From: Halarcobacter sp.
GTDB taxonomy: Bacteria > Campylobacterota > Campylobacteria > Campylobacterales > Arcobacteraceae
DNA: 64,000 bases
Assembly: GCA_030145305.1 (NCBI GenBank)
Contig: JAQYVX010000001.1
Coordinates: forward strand, 124,001-188,000
Reading direction: 5' to 3'
Numbering within the stretch: position 1 is the first letter of the stretch; every line of letters begins with the position of its first letter. Below the pieces are notes generated by a model. The model made no database searches. It saw only the letters and a list, made by a program, of their open reading frames with translations, and was not told the origin of the DNA. The translations under genes were made by a program, and so were the position numbers. Below, piece by piece: positions 40,848 through 49,363 of this stretch.

Positions 40848-41255
40848 TCACTCAGAATAAAATAAGCTGGCAATCAAACTAGCTACTAAAAGCTCAATAA
40901 GTCCCCATAATGTACCAATAATAGTTAACTTAATCGGCATAAAACCATATGCAACCATAGAAACATTTGCTAGAAAATACGCTAAAAACCATACAACTAA
41001 TGAAGCTATTACAGCTGTTTTAACCCTACGTTTAAATCGTGGCAATAAAGCAACATATAGCCACATTAAAATTAAACCTAAAGAAATTGAAACGAAAAAA
41101 AAGTAAACCATCGCACCAACACTTAAAGATGGTAAATGAAGTTTAGAAAGTGCTATATCCATATCACTCCCTACAATTGGGACTAATAACATTGCACAAA
41201 GAATGATAAGAAAAGCCGCTATTAGGCCTGCTTTAATTAATTTTTTAATATTCAT
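40848..41255 (-). CDS. Four-helix integral membrane protein, cassette gene
   Basis: A 135-residue protein with four membrane helices (about 7-28, 45-68, 78-101 and 108-132) joined by short loops; a basic loop (PRFKRRVKTA) between helices 2 and 3 is cytosolic by the positive-inside rule. The family is not recognised. It is the only gene of its cassette. Confidence 0.75.
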   Translation of the reverse strand: MNIKKLIKAGLIAAFLIILCAMLLVPIVGSDMDIALSKLHLPSLSVGAMVYFFFVSISLGLILMWLYVALLPRFKRRVKTAVIASLVVWFLAYFLANVSMVAYGFMPIKLTIIGTLWGLIELLVASLIASLFYSE

Positions 41256-41357
41256 ATTTGAGTTCCATATCGTAATTTTTTAATCTTTTTATACAATCAT
41301 TTCCAAATAAAATTCGGTATTTTTTGTCCAAATAGTTTTATTATTTTCAATCTGTAA

Positions 41358-41432
41358 TACTAACGTTTGACTGTAGCTAAGAAATGATCTCTAGGACATT
41401 TATTAGCTAGGGATTTTTATTATATGTTTAGT
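41358..41432 (-). repeat. attC site 7 (after the TA cassette)
   Basis: Cores TACTAAC (41358) and GTTTAGT (41426) with a clear stem: TAGCTAAGAAATG pairing with CATTTATTAGCTA around ATCTCTAGGA. The right core overlaps the stop codon of the toxin gene (41428). Confidence 0.8.
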
Positions 41433-41697
41433 CGTAAGCTTCTTTTCTATGTTTAAAATCAACAATGGCTATAATAAGTTTATTATCTTCAACAAGATAA
41501 AAAAGTCTATAGTTCCCAATCCTGTATCTATAATAACCTTCTAAATTGTCTTTTAACTTTTTTATATTAGAACCATAAAATGGATTTTCTCTAAGTTGAG
41601 GATAAACAAAATTTTTAATTTTTAAATAAAGTTTTTTATCTATCTTTTTTTTAACTTTTTCAAAAGTTTTAGTTTCAGCAATTTGATATTTAGACAA
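41428..41697 (-). CDS. RelE/ParE-superfamily toxin
   Basis: An 89-residue RelE-fold toxin: FEKVKKKIDKKLYLKIKNF, then LKDNLEGYYRYRIGNYRLFY and IIAIVDFKHRKEAYD, which includes the typical RxGxYRxxY strand and final His. It likely cleaves mRNA at the ribosome when free. It overlaps the antitoxin gene by 8 bp, and an attC follows, so it is a TA cassette that stabilises the array. Confidence 0.9.
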   Translation of the reverse strand: MSKYQIAETKTFEKVKKKIDKKLYLKIKNFVYPQLRENPFYGSNIKKLKDNLEGYYRYRIGNYRLFYLVEDNKLIIAIVDFKHRKEAYD

Positions 41698-41926
41698 TTG
41701 TATATTCGCCTTTTTTGAAATCTTCTAATCCACTCATTAGATTTTTAACAAGCTCTTTATCTTCTAAAATTTCAGTCATTTCATCTTTTTCAACAAATTG
41801 TGATGAAGTCAGATATTGTATTGTCGCAAACTCTATGAAATTTGAAAGATTTCTTTTTTGTCCATCTGCAGCAATTTTTATCATATCGTAGATAGAATCG
41901 TCAACCCTCATTGTAACTGTTTTCAT
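41690..41926 (-). CDS. Ribbon-helix-helix antitoxin
   Basis: A 78-residue protein with an N-terminal ribbon (KTVTMRVDDSIYDMIKIAA) and a helical toxin-binding C-terminus (EDKELVKNLMSGLEDFKKGE), i.e. a CopG/RelB-type antitoxin. A decayed copy is present at 38629-38794. AAGGACTACTT precedes the ATG. It opens the TA cassette. Confidence 0.88.
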   Translation of the reverse strand: MKTVTMRVDDSIYDMIKIAADGQKRNLSNFIEFATIQYLTSSQFVEKDEMTEILEDKELVKNLMSGLEDFKKGEYTIV

Positions 41927-41947
41927 AAGTAGTCCTTTTGAATATTT

Positions 41948-42013
41948 ATATAACTAATTATATTCAAATTTATTCACATTGTCAATTTATTTCTCTCCAA
42001 TAATTTGTTATAC
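41948..42013 (-). repeat. attC site 8 (after the cold-shock cassette)
   Basis: Cores ATATAAC (41948) and GTTATAC (42007); the right half (GTCAATTTATTTCTCTCCAATAA) is the same family as sites 1 and 4, while the left half of the stem has decayed. It lies 3 bp after the stop of the gene at 42016. Confidence 0.7.
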
Positions 42014-42015
42014 GC

Positions 42016-42216
42016 TTACCTTTCTATCACGACATGTTGTGCTGCTAAAGTATAATTTTTGGTTTTTCTTGTTTGAAACTGAACTTTATCACCTTTAGTT
42101 GGTTGTTTTGAATTTTGCCAATCTGAAAGATTAAAATGTATTTTTTCATCATGTTCATAAGAATTTATAAAACCATACTCTTTAATTTTGTTAAAATATA
42201 CTACTATTCCCTTCAA
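42016..42216 (-). CDS. Divergent cold-shock-domain protein, cassette gene
   Basis: A 66-residue CSD: KGIVVYFNKIKEYGFINSY (RNP1 with YGFI) then KIHFNLSDW in place of the usual VFVHxS, and VQFQTRKTKNYTLAA. Some nucleic-acid-contact aromatics are kept but RNP2 is altered. It follows 10 bp after another CSD protein in the same cassette. Confidence 0.8.
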   Translation of the reverse strand: MKGIVVYFNKIKEYGFINSYEHDEKIHFNLSDWQNSKQPTKGDKVQFQTRKTKNYTLAAQHVVIER

Positions 42217-42226
42217 TACAGATTCC

Positions 42227-42976
42227 TTATTTTAGTTCTTCAAGCCATGAATCATAATCAGTAGCATGGCTTAGAAAAAAGCCTAAGACTATTAATCCTA
42301 TTGAAACAAACATTGCAATATCTTTTTTAATTATCCAAGATAAACCTATGATGGTTAAGAGAATAACCCAAAATATTAATCTTTTATTTTTTGCCTCACT
42401 TGTTTTTCTAATAAGTTCATTTTTTAGTTTTCTAGCAGTGTTATTGATTCCAACTAAGTCACTATACGATAAATGAGCTGTTAAATTTTTTTTACCTATG
42501 TTAGCAGGCTGTCCTCTAAAGTTATGGATTGTATAGTAATGTGTACCTTTACCAGTTCCTGGTTCTGAGCCTGTTGTTTTATAATATTGCATATTTAACA
42601 CAGTATTAGCCCCAAGCAAATTAACCCCGTTTATCATATCTTGTTTTGCTTCATCAGGAGAGTTTCTAGAACTTCCATGAACTATCCAATCGGCGACATC
42701 AACAACATCCCATCCTTTAATCTTATTTTCTTTGGAAGTATATATATTATTTGGAATTGTATATTTAATATTAGAACTTGAATTAATAGAAATTTTTACA
42801 GCATTGTAGCCTTTAGGGGTAGCTTTTTGATCAAAAGTTACTAATGCCCCTTCACATATTTTATTTAAATCATGTTCATTAATACTTGATTTATGAAAAA
42901 AATAATCTTTACTATCATCTCCTTTTATAAAGCCATAATTCTTTTCATTTAAATATGTTTTTATAGTTCCTGTCAT
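42227..42976 (-). CDS. Cold-shock-domain protein with C-terminal membrane helices, cassette gene
   Basis: A 249-residue protein: CSD at 1-65 (TGTIKTYLNEKNYGFIKGDD, DYFFHKSSI), a middle domain (85-165) with several His and Trp (WDVVDVADWIVHGSSRNSP, GANTVLNMQYY), and two membrane helices (about 200-217 and 222-238). A membrane-tethered RNA-binding protein is suggested. The combination of CSD with a middle domain and helices occurs in mobile cassettes; function unknown. Confidence 0.78.
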   Translation of the reverse strand: MTGTIKTYLNEKNYGFIKGDDSKDYFFHKSSINEHDLNKICEGALVTFDQKATPKGYNAVKISINSSSNIKYTIPNNIYTSKENKIKGWDVVDVADWIVHGSSRNSPDEAKQDMINGVNLLGANTVLNMQYYKTTGSEPGTGKGTHYYTIHNFRGQPANIGKKNLTAHLSYSDLVGINNTARKLKNELIRKTSEAKNKRLIFWVILLTIIGLSWIIKKDIAMFVSIGLIVLGFFLSHATDYDSWLEELK

Positions 42977-42991
42977 GTACTTCCTTTTATC

Positions 42992-43062
42992 ATATAACGG
43001 TTGACTTGAGAAATAGTTTTGCCCGCTAGGGTAAACTATTTCTTTCCAAGGTTTTGTTAGAT
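42992..43062 (-). repeat. attC site 9 (first attC of array A)
   Basis: Cores ATATAAC (42992) and a perfect GTTAGAT (43056), with a stem GAAATAGTTT-x-CCC pairing with GGG-x-AAACTATTTC around GCTA. The minus-strand core ATCTAAC exactly complements GTTAGAT at the attI boundary (43913-43919). The best-preserved attC in the window. Confidence 0.92.
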
Positions 43063-43431
43063 GTGTTGTTCAAAATCTCTTATAAGACTATGAAATTCCA
43101 TACATCCATGACTTTTAGCATAGTAATAACATACACCTGACCACTGACGATTTTTGTAAAAGGAAGTAATAATTGTTTTGACTGTTTGATAATCAATATC
43201 GAAAGTTTCTCGAAGTTCATACTCAAAAGCAGTCCAATCAATATCCTCTTCTTTAGTTTCAAGTTTATTATCGTACTTTTCAAAAATATCATGTGCTTTA
43301 TTTAAGTCTTCATTATTCCATTTTAAATATAGAATCATACTTTCCACTGGGTACTTGTCACTGTCCATTGTCGAAATAAGTAGACTTATTTGATACTCTA
43401 ACTTTTCTATTCTTTTTTCAAACTCTTCCAT
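43057..43431 (-). CDS. Hypothetical cytosolic protein, second gene of the first cassette
   Basis: A 124-residue acidic protein with an N-terminal coiled coil (EFEKRIEKLEYQISLL) and a helical body rich in Trp, Tyr and Cys (KWNNEDLNKAHDIFEKY, WSGVCYYYAKSHGCMEF). The start MEEFEKRIEKLEYQ resembles small DUF1878-like proteins, but the rest is not matched with confidence. It follows the membrane-anchored gene by 2 bp; the two probably work together. Confidence 0.7.
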   Translation of the reverse strand: MEEFEKRIEKLEYQISLLISTMDSDKYPVESMILYLKWNNEDLNKAHDIFEKYDNKLETKEEDIDWTAFEYELRETFDIDYQTVKTIITSFYKNRQWSGVCYYYAKSHGCMEFHSLIRDFEQHI

Positions 43432-43433
43432 TA

Positions 43434-43898
43434 TTATAAATCCTTTTCTAAAATTAATATTTTTGTATTTGATTTTGAAATTGCTTCTTGTATATATTCG
43501 GTGATATTTACAACTTCATCATTGTTAGCTTGATTAGTTGAGAATGAAGTTTCATATAAATTTAGTGAAGACTGAGCACCTTTAATGTAAGTTTTGATTT
43601 CAGAGTCTGGACCATCACTATCAAGTAAGTTAAGAACATAATCAAAATGTGATTTTATTGTTGTAAGTATATCATCCACTTTCACACCTCTTTTCGGAGG
43701 TAGAGTTTTGGGAAGTTTTCTTACTTCATCTTGAGTTCGTTTTAATTTATCAACAATACCTGATAAATTTATTTTTCTAATATCAAATTGAATTTGTTCT
43801 TTATATTTTTTAGTTTTATTTGTATAAAATATAGTAACAATCATACTTATTATTGTTATAACTGTTCCTATAGTTGTGATGATGTCACTTTCTGTCAT
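43434..43898 (-). CDS. Membrane-anchored hypothetical protein, first gene of the first cassette
   Basis: A 154-residue protein with one N-terminal membrane helix (6-25), then a charged cytosolic helical region (KTKKYKEQIQFDIRKI, IVDKLKRTQDEVRKL) and a Glu/Asn-rich end. No family is recognised. It begins 14 bp from the attI core (43913), so it is the cassette next to the promoter. It is co-transcribed with the gene at 43057. Placement as the newest cassette makes it a good candidate for a selected function such as phage defence. Confidence 0.7.
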   Translation of the reverse strand: MTESDIITTIGTVITIISMIVTIFYTNKTKKYKEQIQFDIRKINLSGIVDKLKRTQDEVRKLPKTLPPKRGVKVDDILTTIKSHFDYVLNLLDSDGPDSEIKTYIKGAQSSLNLYETSFSTNQANNDEVVNITEYIQEAISKSNTKILILEKDL

Positions 43899-43915
43899 TG
43901 TGTTCCTTTGTCATC

Positions 43916-44175
43916 TAACTATTTATTGAACATACATTATATGTAAAATAGCCTGAAAATTAACAAATAACATACACAAAATATGTCGTATATCAAAACA
44001 GCTACAAACACTTTAAATAAGGTATTCTTAAAGATTTCACCATAAAAAACATTACAATATGACATATTTTTTAAATAAATTTTAATTTTTGATAGAATTT
44101 TTATGTATATTTATTACCGATATGTAGATGATAATAGTACATTATGTATGTATATTATGACCATATCGTAATAAA
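43916..44175. repeat. attI/leader region, 260-bp repeat copy 2 (beside the integrase)
   Basis: Matches 33827-34086 at about 257 of 260 positions. It lies between the first cassette of array A and the integrase start, exactly where attI, the integrase promoter and the cassette promoter Pc reside. Its array-side edge is the perfect core GTTAGAT (minus strand, 43913-43919). Confidence 0.9.
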
Positions 44176-44209
44176 CCTACATTATGTTAAATATATGAGA
44201 GGGTGTGTT

Positions 44210-44572
44210 GTGGGTAAAAAATTATTAGAAGTCATGGCTGATAAGATTAGAGTTAAACACTATAGCATAAGCACAGAAAAGACTTATGTACATTGGGCAA
44301 AAAGATATATACTTTATCATAATAAAAGGCATCCTAAAGATATGGGAAGAATTGAAATAGAACAGTTTCTTACCCATCTTGCAACAAAACTAAATGTAAG
44401 TCCAACTACACAGAACCAAGCGTTCAATGCAATATTATTTCTCTATGAACAAGTATTAAATATATCATTAAAAGATCAAAATATCCAAGCTTTAAGAGCC
44501 AAAGAGAGAAAAGATATACCAGTGGTTTTAGCAATTGATGAAATTAAAAGTATTATTTTAAATATGAGATGA
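44210..44572 (+). pseudogene. intI: Integron integrase IntI, truncated after the N-terminal domain
   Basis: The GTG at 44210 follows AGAGGG by six bases. The 120-residue frame shows the core-binding domain of integron integrases: IRVKHYSISTEKTYVHWAKR, NKRHPKDMGRIEIEQFL and TTQNQAFNAILFLYEQVL, then IPVVLAIDEIKSII. A full IntI is about 320 residues; the catalytic domain with Arg, HxxR and Tyr is absent, and the DNA after 44572 has no matching frame. The gene cannot make an active recombinase, so the arrays can move only with IntI in trans. It is divergent from the cassettes. Confidence 0.9.
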
Positions 44573-44638
44573 AATAAGAAACCCATTATATTTTTTAAAA
44601 TAAAATTGGGAAAAGTGATAGATTTTGTTTAGATTGTG

Positions 44639-44686
44639 CTAGATTTAGATGAAGATGTACTATAAGTACCTCAAATCTAAATCTAG
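44639..44686. terminator. Hairpin beside the guaA 3' end
   Basis: CTAGATTTAGAT pairs with ATCTAAATCTAG with an inner GTAC/GTAC extension, forming a long stem between the truncated integrase and the end of guaA. It lies where the integron ends and core genome resumes; it may be a bidirectional terminator or a relic of the integrase deletion. Confidence 0.6.
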
Positions 44687-44712
44687 TGCAAGATGAATAA
44701 AAGCTCTCGCTT

Positions 44713-46248
44713 TTATTCCCACTCTATTGTTGCTGGTGGTTTACTTGAAATATCATAAACAACTCTATTGATTCCATCAACTTCGTTGATAATTCTTCTT
44801 GAGATTATTTCTAATACATCATGAGGGATATGTGCAAAAGTTGCTGTCATTCCATCTGTTGCTTCTACGATTCTTACACAAATTGTATTGTCGTATGTTC
44901 TATTATCACCCATAACACCTACTGATTTTACATTTAGTAAAACTGTAAACGCTTGCCATGTTTTTTCATACAATCCTGTTGCATGTAAAACATCTAGCAT
45001 GATAGTATCAGCTTTTCTTAGAAGTTCTAAATCAGGAGAATTAACATCACCCATAACTCTAATAGCAAGTCCAGGACCAGGGAAAGGATGACGTCCAATC
45101 ATATCTTTTGGAAGTCCTAATTCAAGTCCTAATAGTCTTACTTCGTCTTTAAAGATTTCTCTTAAAGGTTCAATTAACTCAAATGTCATCCAGTCAGGAA
45201 GACCACCTACATTATGATGTGATTTAATAGTTTTTGAAGGACCTTTTACAGAAACTGATTCAATAACATCAGTATAAAGAGTTCCTTGTGCTAAAAACTC
45301 AATTCCATCATGTTTTTTTGCTTCTTCATCAAAAACTTGAATAAATGTCTCACCAATTATTTTTCGTTTTTTTTCTGGATCTGTAATACCTTCTAATCTT
45401 TTTAAGAAAGTTTCACTTGCATCTACAGTGATTAAAGGAACACCTCTTGAAGCAAACATAGCTTCAACTTGTTCTCTCTCATTTGCTCTTAGAAGTCCAT
45501 TATCTACAAATACAGGAATTAATTGTTCTCCTATAGCTTCAGCTAAAAGTGTTGCTACTACTGAAGAATCAACTCCTCCTGAAACACCACATAGAACTTT
45601 TTTATCACCTACTTGTTCTTGAACTTTTTTAATTTGTTCTTTTGCAAAAGAACCCATATTCCAAGTTGATTCACAATTACAAATATATTTTGCAAAGTTC
45701 TTTAAAATTTTTGAACCTTCTTCTGAATGATAAACTTCTGGATGAAATTGGAAAGCATAAATTCTTTCGCTTTCATTAGCAATAGCTGCATATGGAGAGT
45801 TTTCACTTGTACCAATTATTTCAAAACCAACTGCAAGATTATCAACTTTATCACCATGAGACATCCAAACAGTTTGACCATCTTTACTATCTCTAAAGAT
45901 GTCAGACTCTTTTTCAAAAGTTAATTTTGCTTTTCCATATTCATGATGTGAAGCAGCAATTACAGATCCTCCAAAAAACTGAGAAATAAGTTGCATTCCA
46001 TAACAAATTCCTAAAATAGGAAGTCCTAGATTAAAAATCTCTTCATCTGGATGATAAGCATCTTGTGCATAAACTGATGCCGGACCACCTGAAAGAATAA
46101 TACCTTTTGGTGTTCTTGCTAGTATATCTTCAATTCTCTCATTGTAAGGTACAATTTCAGAATAAACACCAGCTTCTCTTAATTTTCTTGCAATAATTTG
46201 GGTATATTGACTCCCAAAATCTAGTACAACTATGGGTACATGTTTCAT
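44713..46248 (-). CDS. guaA: GMP synthase (glutamine-hydrolysing)
   Basis: A 511-residue enzyme converting XMP to GMP. The N-terminal class I glutamine amidotransferase has the nucleophile GICYG (Cys about 83) and FHPEVYH; the ATP-pyrophosphatase domain starts at [11 protein letters not shown] (about 222), and the dimerisation domain has [11 protein letters not shown] and the final KPPATIEWE. Full length and intact. Monocistronic; its 3' end borders the integron region. Confidence 0.98.
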   Translation of the reverse strand: MKHVPIVVLDFGSQYTQIIARKLREAGVYSEIVPYNERIEDILARTPKGIILSGGPASVYAQDAYHPDEEIFNLGLPILGICYGMQLISQFFGGSVIAASHHEYGKAKLTFEKESDIFRDSKDGQTVWMSHGDKVDNLAVGFEIIGTSENSPYAAIANESERIYAFQFHPEVYHSEEGSKILKNFAKYICNCESTWNMGSFAKEQIKKVQEQVGDKKVLCGVSGGVDSSVVATLLAEAIGEQLIPVFVDNGLLRANEREQVEAMFASRGVPLITVDASETFLKRLEGITDPEKKRKIIGETFIQVFDEEAKKHDGIEFLAQGTLYTDVIESVSVKGPSKTIKSHHNVGGLPDWMTFELIEPLREIFKDEVRLLGLELGLPKDMIGRHPFPGPGLAIRVMGDVNSPDLELLRKADTIMLDVLHATGLYEKTWQAFTVLLNVKSVGVMGDNRTYDNTICVRIVEATDGMTATFAHIPHDVLEIISRRIINEVDGINRVVYDISSKPPATIEWE

Positions 46249-46334
46249 TAAACAGATTCCTTTATTTTTCTTATATCACTGCGATTATAGCTAAAATGTA
46301 ATTTAAAAATCATAAAATGATTTTATAAGGCAAA

Positions 46335-46372
46335 AAAAAAGCTTCTTAGGAAATTCCTAAGAAGCTTTTTTA
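46335..46372 (-). terminator. Strong terminator of the nadB-nhaD operon
   Basis: AGCTTCTTAGGAA pairs with TTCCTAAGAAGCT (13 bp) flanked by A6 and T6 tracts, 20 bp after nhaD. Also suitable for the opposite strand. Confidence 0.88.
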
Positions 46373-46392
46373 TTTGACTTTAAATATAAAAT

Positions 46393-47775
46393 TTAAGCGC
46401 CAATCCCTAATACTTGGTACTGTATATACCAAACACCAACAGATACAATATAACCTATTAAAATAACCCATGCATATTTCATGTGAGAGCCAAAAGTATA
46501 AATACCATGTAATTTACCCATAACACCAACACCAGCTGCTGAACCAAATGAAATTAATGATCCCCCAACCCCTGCTGTTAAAGTAACAAGCATCCATTGA
46601 TCAAGTCCCATATTAGGAGATGATTTAAGAACTGCTGACATAACAGGCACGTTATCAACTATTGCAGATAAGAACCCTACTCCAATATTTGACCATGTAG
46701 GACCTAATACATTTGGATCATAAACAACTGCTGCTAAGGCTAACCATCCAATAAAGTACAATGCCCCAACTGCTGCAAGTATACCAAAGAAGAACATTAA
46801 TGTATTATTTTCAATTTTTGCCATAGACTGGAAAATATTAAAGTGATCTGTACCATGTTTTCTTTTTAAACCATAAGAATAAACTTTTAATAAAGATAAT
46901 CCAAACATCATACCCCACATTGCTGGTAAATGTAGCACTTGATGAGACATTACAGCAGAAAAGATTGTAAATACACCAAGACCCATTACTACTTTTGAAC
47001 CTGCGGCCATTACTGGTTTTTTCTCTTTTGTAGCATCAAACTCTGGAACAATATTAGGAACAAATCTAGCTAAAATAACAGCTGTTACTAAATATCCTAA
47101 AATTGAAGATGGAAATAAGAATAAGAAATCTGTAAAGGCTCCTTTTCCTGCTGTCCAAGCCATAAGCGTAGTAATATCACCAAATGGAGACCAAGCACCA
47201 CCTGCATTTGCAGCAACAACTATATTAATAGCACCTGGAACTAAGAAATCTTTTCTCGTTTTTTCAATTGTTATTAATACTGTTGATAAAATCAGTGCAG
47301 TTGTCAAGTTATCCGCAATTGGAGATAAGAAAAATGCTATAAATCCTGTTACCCAAAAAAGTTTTCTATATGTAAAACCTTTTGAAATAAGATTATATTT
47401 TAACCTATCAAATACTCCCATATGAATCAATGATTCAATGTATGTCATAGCAACAAATAAGAAAAAGAAAATTTCTGAAATTTCCAAAATAAGATGTTGT
47501 GCTTGAGTATGAACTAAGTCCATATTTAAACCATTTAGTGCATAATACAATGCCACTAACATAAACATAAATGTACCAATAAATAAAGCAGGTTTTGCCT
47601 TATCAATTGCATATTTTTCCTCTGCGGCTACAAAATAGTAACCTACTACAAATATAAATAAACAGGCAAATCCAACCCATGTCATTGTTAAATCAGGATT
47701 ACCTCCTGTACTAGCTTCAGAACTAGCAAATAATGCTACTGATGTTAACAGCAGTGTCATCAAAATCTTTAACAT
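46393..47775 (-). CDS. nhaD: NhaD-family sodium:proton antiporter
   Basis: A 460-residue protein with a signal-like hydrophobic start and about 12 membrane helices. NhaD hallmarks are present: FFLSPIADNLTTALILS, NAGGAWSPFGDITTLMAW and GVGFLSAIVDNVPVMSAV. It exports Na+ (or Li+) for H+ in sodium homeostasis, fitting a marine or brackish lifestyle. Its start overlaps the end of nadB by 7 bp. Confidence 0.93.
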   Translation of the reverse strand: MLKILMTLLLTSVALFASSEASTGGNPDLTMTWVGFACLFIFVVGYYFVAAEEKYAIDKAKPALFIGTFMFMLVALYYALNGLNMDLVHTQAQHLILEISEIFFFLFVAMTYIESLIHMGVFDRLKYNLISKGFTYRKLFWVTGFIAFFLSPIADNLTTALILSTVLITIEKTRKDFLVPGAINIVVAANAGGAWSPFGDITTLMAWTAGKGAFTDFLFLFPSSILGYLVTAVILARFVPNIVPEFDATKEKKPVMAAGSKVVMGLGVFTIFSAVMSHQVLHLPAMWGMMFGLSLLKVYSYGLKRKHGTDHFNIFQSMAKIENNTLMFFFGILAAVGALYFIGWLALAAVVYDPNVLGPTWSNIGVGFLSAIVDNVPVMSAVLKSSPNMGLDQWMLVTLTAGVGGSLISFGSAAGVGVMGKLHGIYTFGSHMKYAWVILIGYIVSVGVWYIQYQVLGIGA

Positions 47776-49226
47776 TCTCTCTCCTTAATAAAATGTGCTC
47801 CAAGTGGTTTCTTCCTGTCAATTGCAGCCTCTAAAATAGATTTTGCCGTAAGCAACCTTAAAAATAATAATCTTCCAATGTCTTCTTTTAAAAAAGATTC
47901 TATTTGATTTAATGAATCAATTAGCTTTTTTTCTTCCCTTACTATCGAGGCATTATCCCACATTATTTTTCTTAATGAATTTTTTATATCTTTGTCAATT
48001 TCATTGTTTCGTGTAAAAGTTTTTATTGTTTTTGTGTAATTTTCTTTTTTTATTTGAAAATTTTCTTTCATTGAATTTTCTACTGCAACTTTTGAAAATA
48101 CAATTCCTTCAAGTAAAGAATTTGAAGCTAATCTATTAGCTCCATGTACTCCGGTACAAGCAGCTTCACCAATTGCATAAAGATTTTTCATTGTCTTTAC
48201 TTTTGCATTAAGTTCTGTTGCTATTCCACCCATTGCATAATGAAATGCCGGAGAAATAGGAACTTTCTCAAAAGGTAAGTCATAACCTAAATTATTAAAA
48301 TTTGCATAAATATTAGGAAATCTTTTTCTAAAATAAGTTTTTTCGAATTTTTCAAAAGATAGATATATGCCTAATTTAGTTTTTTTATTATAATCAAAGA
48401 TAGAACGACTTACCACATCCCTTGGAGCCAATTCACCATCTTCATGATAATCAAATAAAAATCTATAATTATTTTCATCTACAATACACGCACCCTCGCC
48501 TCTTAAAGCTTCACTTAAAAGTGATTTTCTAGCAAAAGAAGTTCCTTTAAATACTGTAGGGTGAAATTGCATCATTTCCATATCTTTTAATTCAAGGCCT
48601 TTTTCACTAATTATTCCTTGAACTTCTCCTGCAACTGTTGTAGAATTTGTATGGTATTTATATAAAGAACCTATTCCCCCACTTGCAATTATTGTATTAT
48701 GGGCATAAGCAATTTTTTCTTCAGTTTCTGAAGTAAAATATTGAACTCCATAACAAATATTATTTTCTATTAAAAGATCATTTACAACTGCATTTGTTTC
48801 CAAGTCATGATTACATTCTTTTAATAAGAAAAGATGCATCATTCTTCCTGTTGCATCTCCATCTGCGTGTAAGATTCTGCTCCTACTATGAGCTGCCTCT
48901 TTTGTAAAAGCTAGTTCGCCTTTATCGTTTAAATCAAACTCTAAACCATCACTAATTAAATCTTTAATGCAGGCATTTGAATTTTCACTTAAAACTTGAA
49001 CGGCTTGTTTGTTGTTGTAGTTTACTCCTGCATTTAGAGTATCTTTTATATGAGAAGGGATATCTTTTTCATCAACTGCCGTTGCAATCCCACCTTGCGC
49101 GTAAAAAGTATTACATTCCCATGGAAATTTCTTACATAGAATTAAAACTTTTTTTGACTTTGGAATCAATCTTGCGGCATTCAGCCCGGCGATTCCTGAA
49201 CCTATTATAATATAATCATATATCAT
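47769..49226 (-). CDS. nadB: L-aspartate oxidase NadB
   Basis: A 485-residue FAD enzyme of NAD biosynthesis (aspartate to iminoaspartate). FAD binding motif IIGSGIAGLNAAR at the N-terminus; substrate motif AAHSRSRILHADGDATG; and ACTGVHGANRLASNSLLEG near residue 355. It abuts the lipoprotein gene (shared base at 49226) and overlaps nhaD, so all three are transcribed together. No nadA or nadC is visible here. Confidence 0.95.
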   Translation of the reverse strand: MIYDYIIIGSGIAGLNAARLIPKSKKVLILCKKFPWECNTFYAQGGIATAVDEKDIPSHIKDTLNAGVNYNNKQAVQVLSENSNACIKDLISDGLEFDLNDKGELAFTKEAAHSRSRILHADGDATGRMMHLFLLKECNHDLETNAVVNDLLIENNICYGVQYFTSETEEKIAYAHNTIIASGGIGSLYKYHTNSTTVAGEVQGIISEKGLELKDMEMMQFHPTVFKGTSFARKSLLSEALRGEGACIVDENNYRFLFDYHEDGELAPRDVVSRSIFDYNKKTKLGIYLSFEKFEKTYFRKRFPNIYANFNNLGYDLPFEKVPISPAFHYAMGGIATELNAKVKTMKNLYAIGEAACTGVHGANRLASNSLLEGIVFSKVAVENSMKENFQIKKENYTKTIKTFTRNNEIDKDIKNSLRKIMWDNASIVREEKKLIDSLNQIESFLKEDIGRLLFLRLLTAKSILEAAIDRKKPLGAHFIKEREC

Positions 49227-49363
49227 TACTTTGGAAGTTCCTTCACTTGATCAACCTCTTGGTCAACATAAGTTGGTGGTCCTTTATAACCACACCCACT
49301 GAAAGATAATAAAACTCCTGCTATAATAAACACATGAAAAAAATGAATGAAATACTTTGTCAT
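49226..49363 (-). CDS. LptM-like small lipoprotein
   Basis: The start at 49363 (MTKYFIHFF) is chosen; a longer frame to 49414 exists but has no ribosome site. The 45-residue protein has a lipobox (SFSGC) followed by GYKGPPTY, as in the LptM (YifL) family that assists LptD in the outer membrane. Its 5' end overlaps the divergent gene at 49334 by about 30 bp, so the two promoters and coding ends interleave. Confidence 0.7.
   Translation of the reverse strand: MTKYFIHFFHVFIIAGVLLSFSGCGYKGPPTYVDQEVDQVKELPK

Noticed and set aside
30400-43100. Regular hairpin elements about every 0.5-1 kb considered as a CRISPR array
   Set aside because: The elements differ in sequence, are 54-132 bp apart-from-core variable hairpins and are separated by genes rather than uniform spacers; no cas genes are present. 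They fit attC.
44144-44572. Integrase frame considered as an intact XerC/D or phage integrase
   Set aside because: The motifs are IntI-like and the catalytic half is missing; upstream extension to 44144 lacks a ribosome site, while GTG at 44210 has one.
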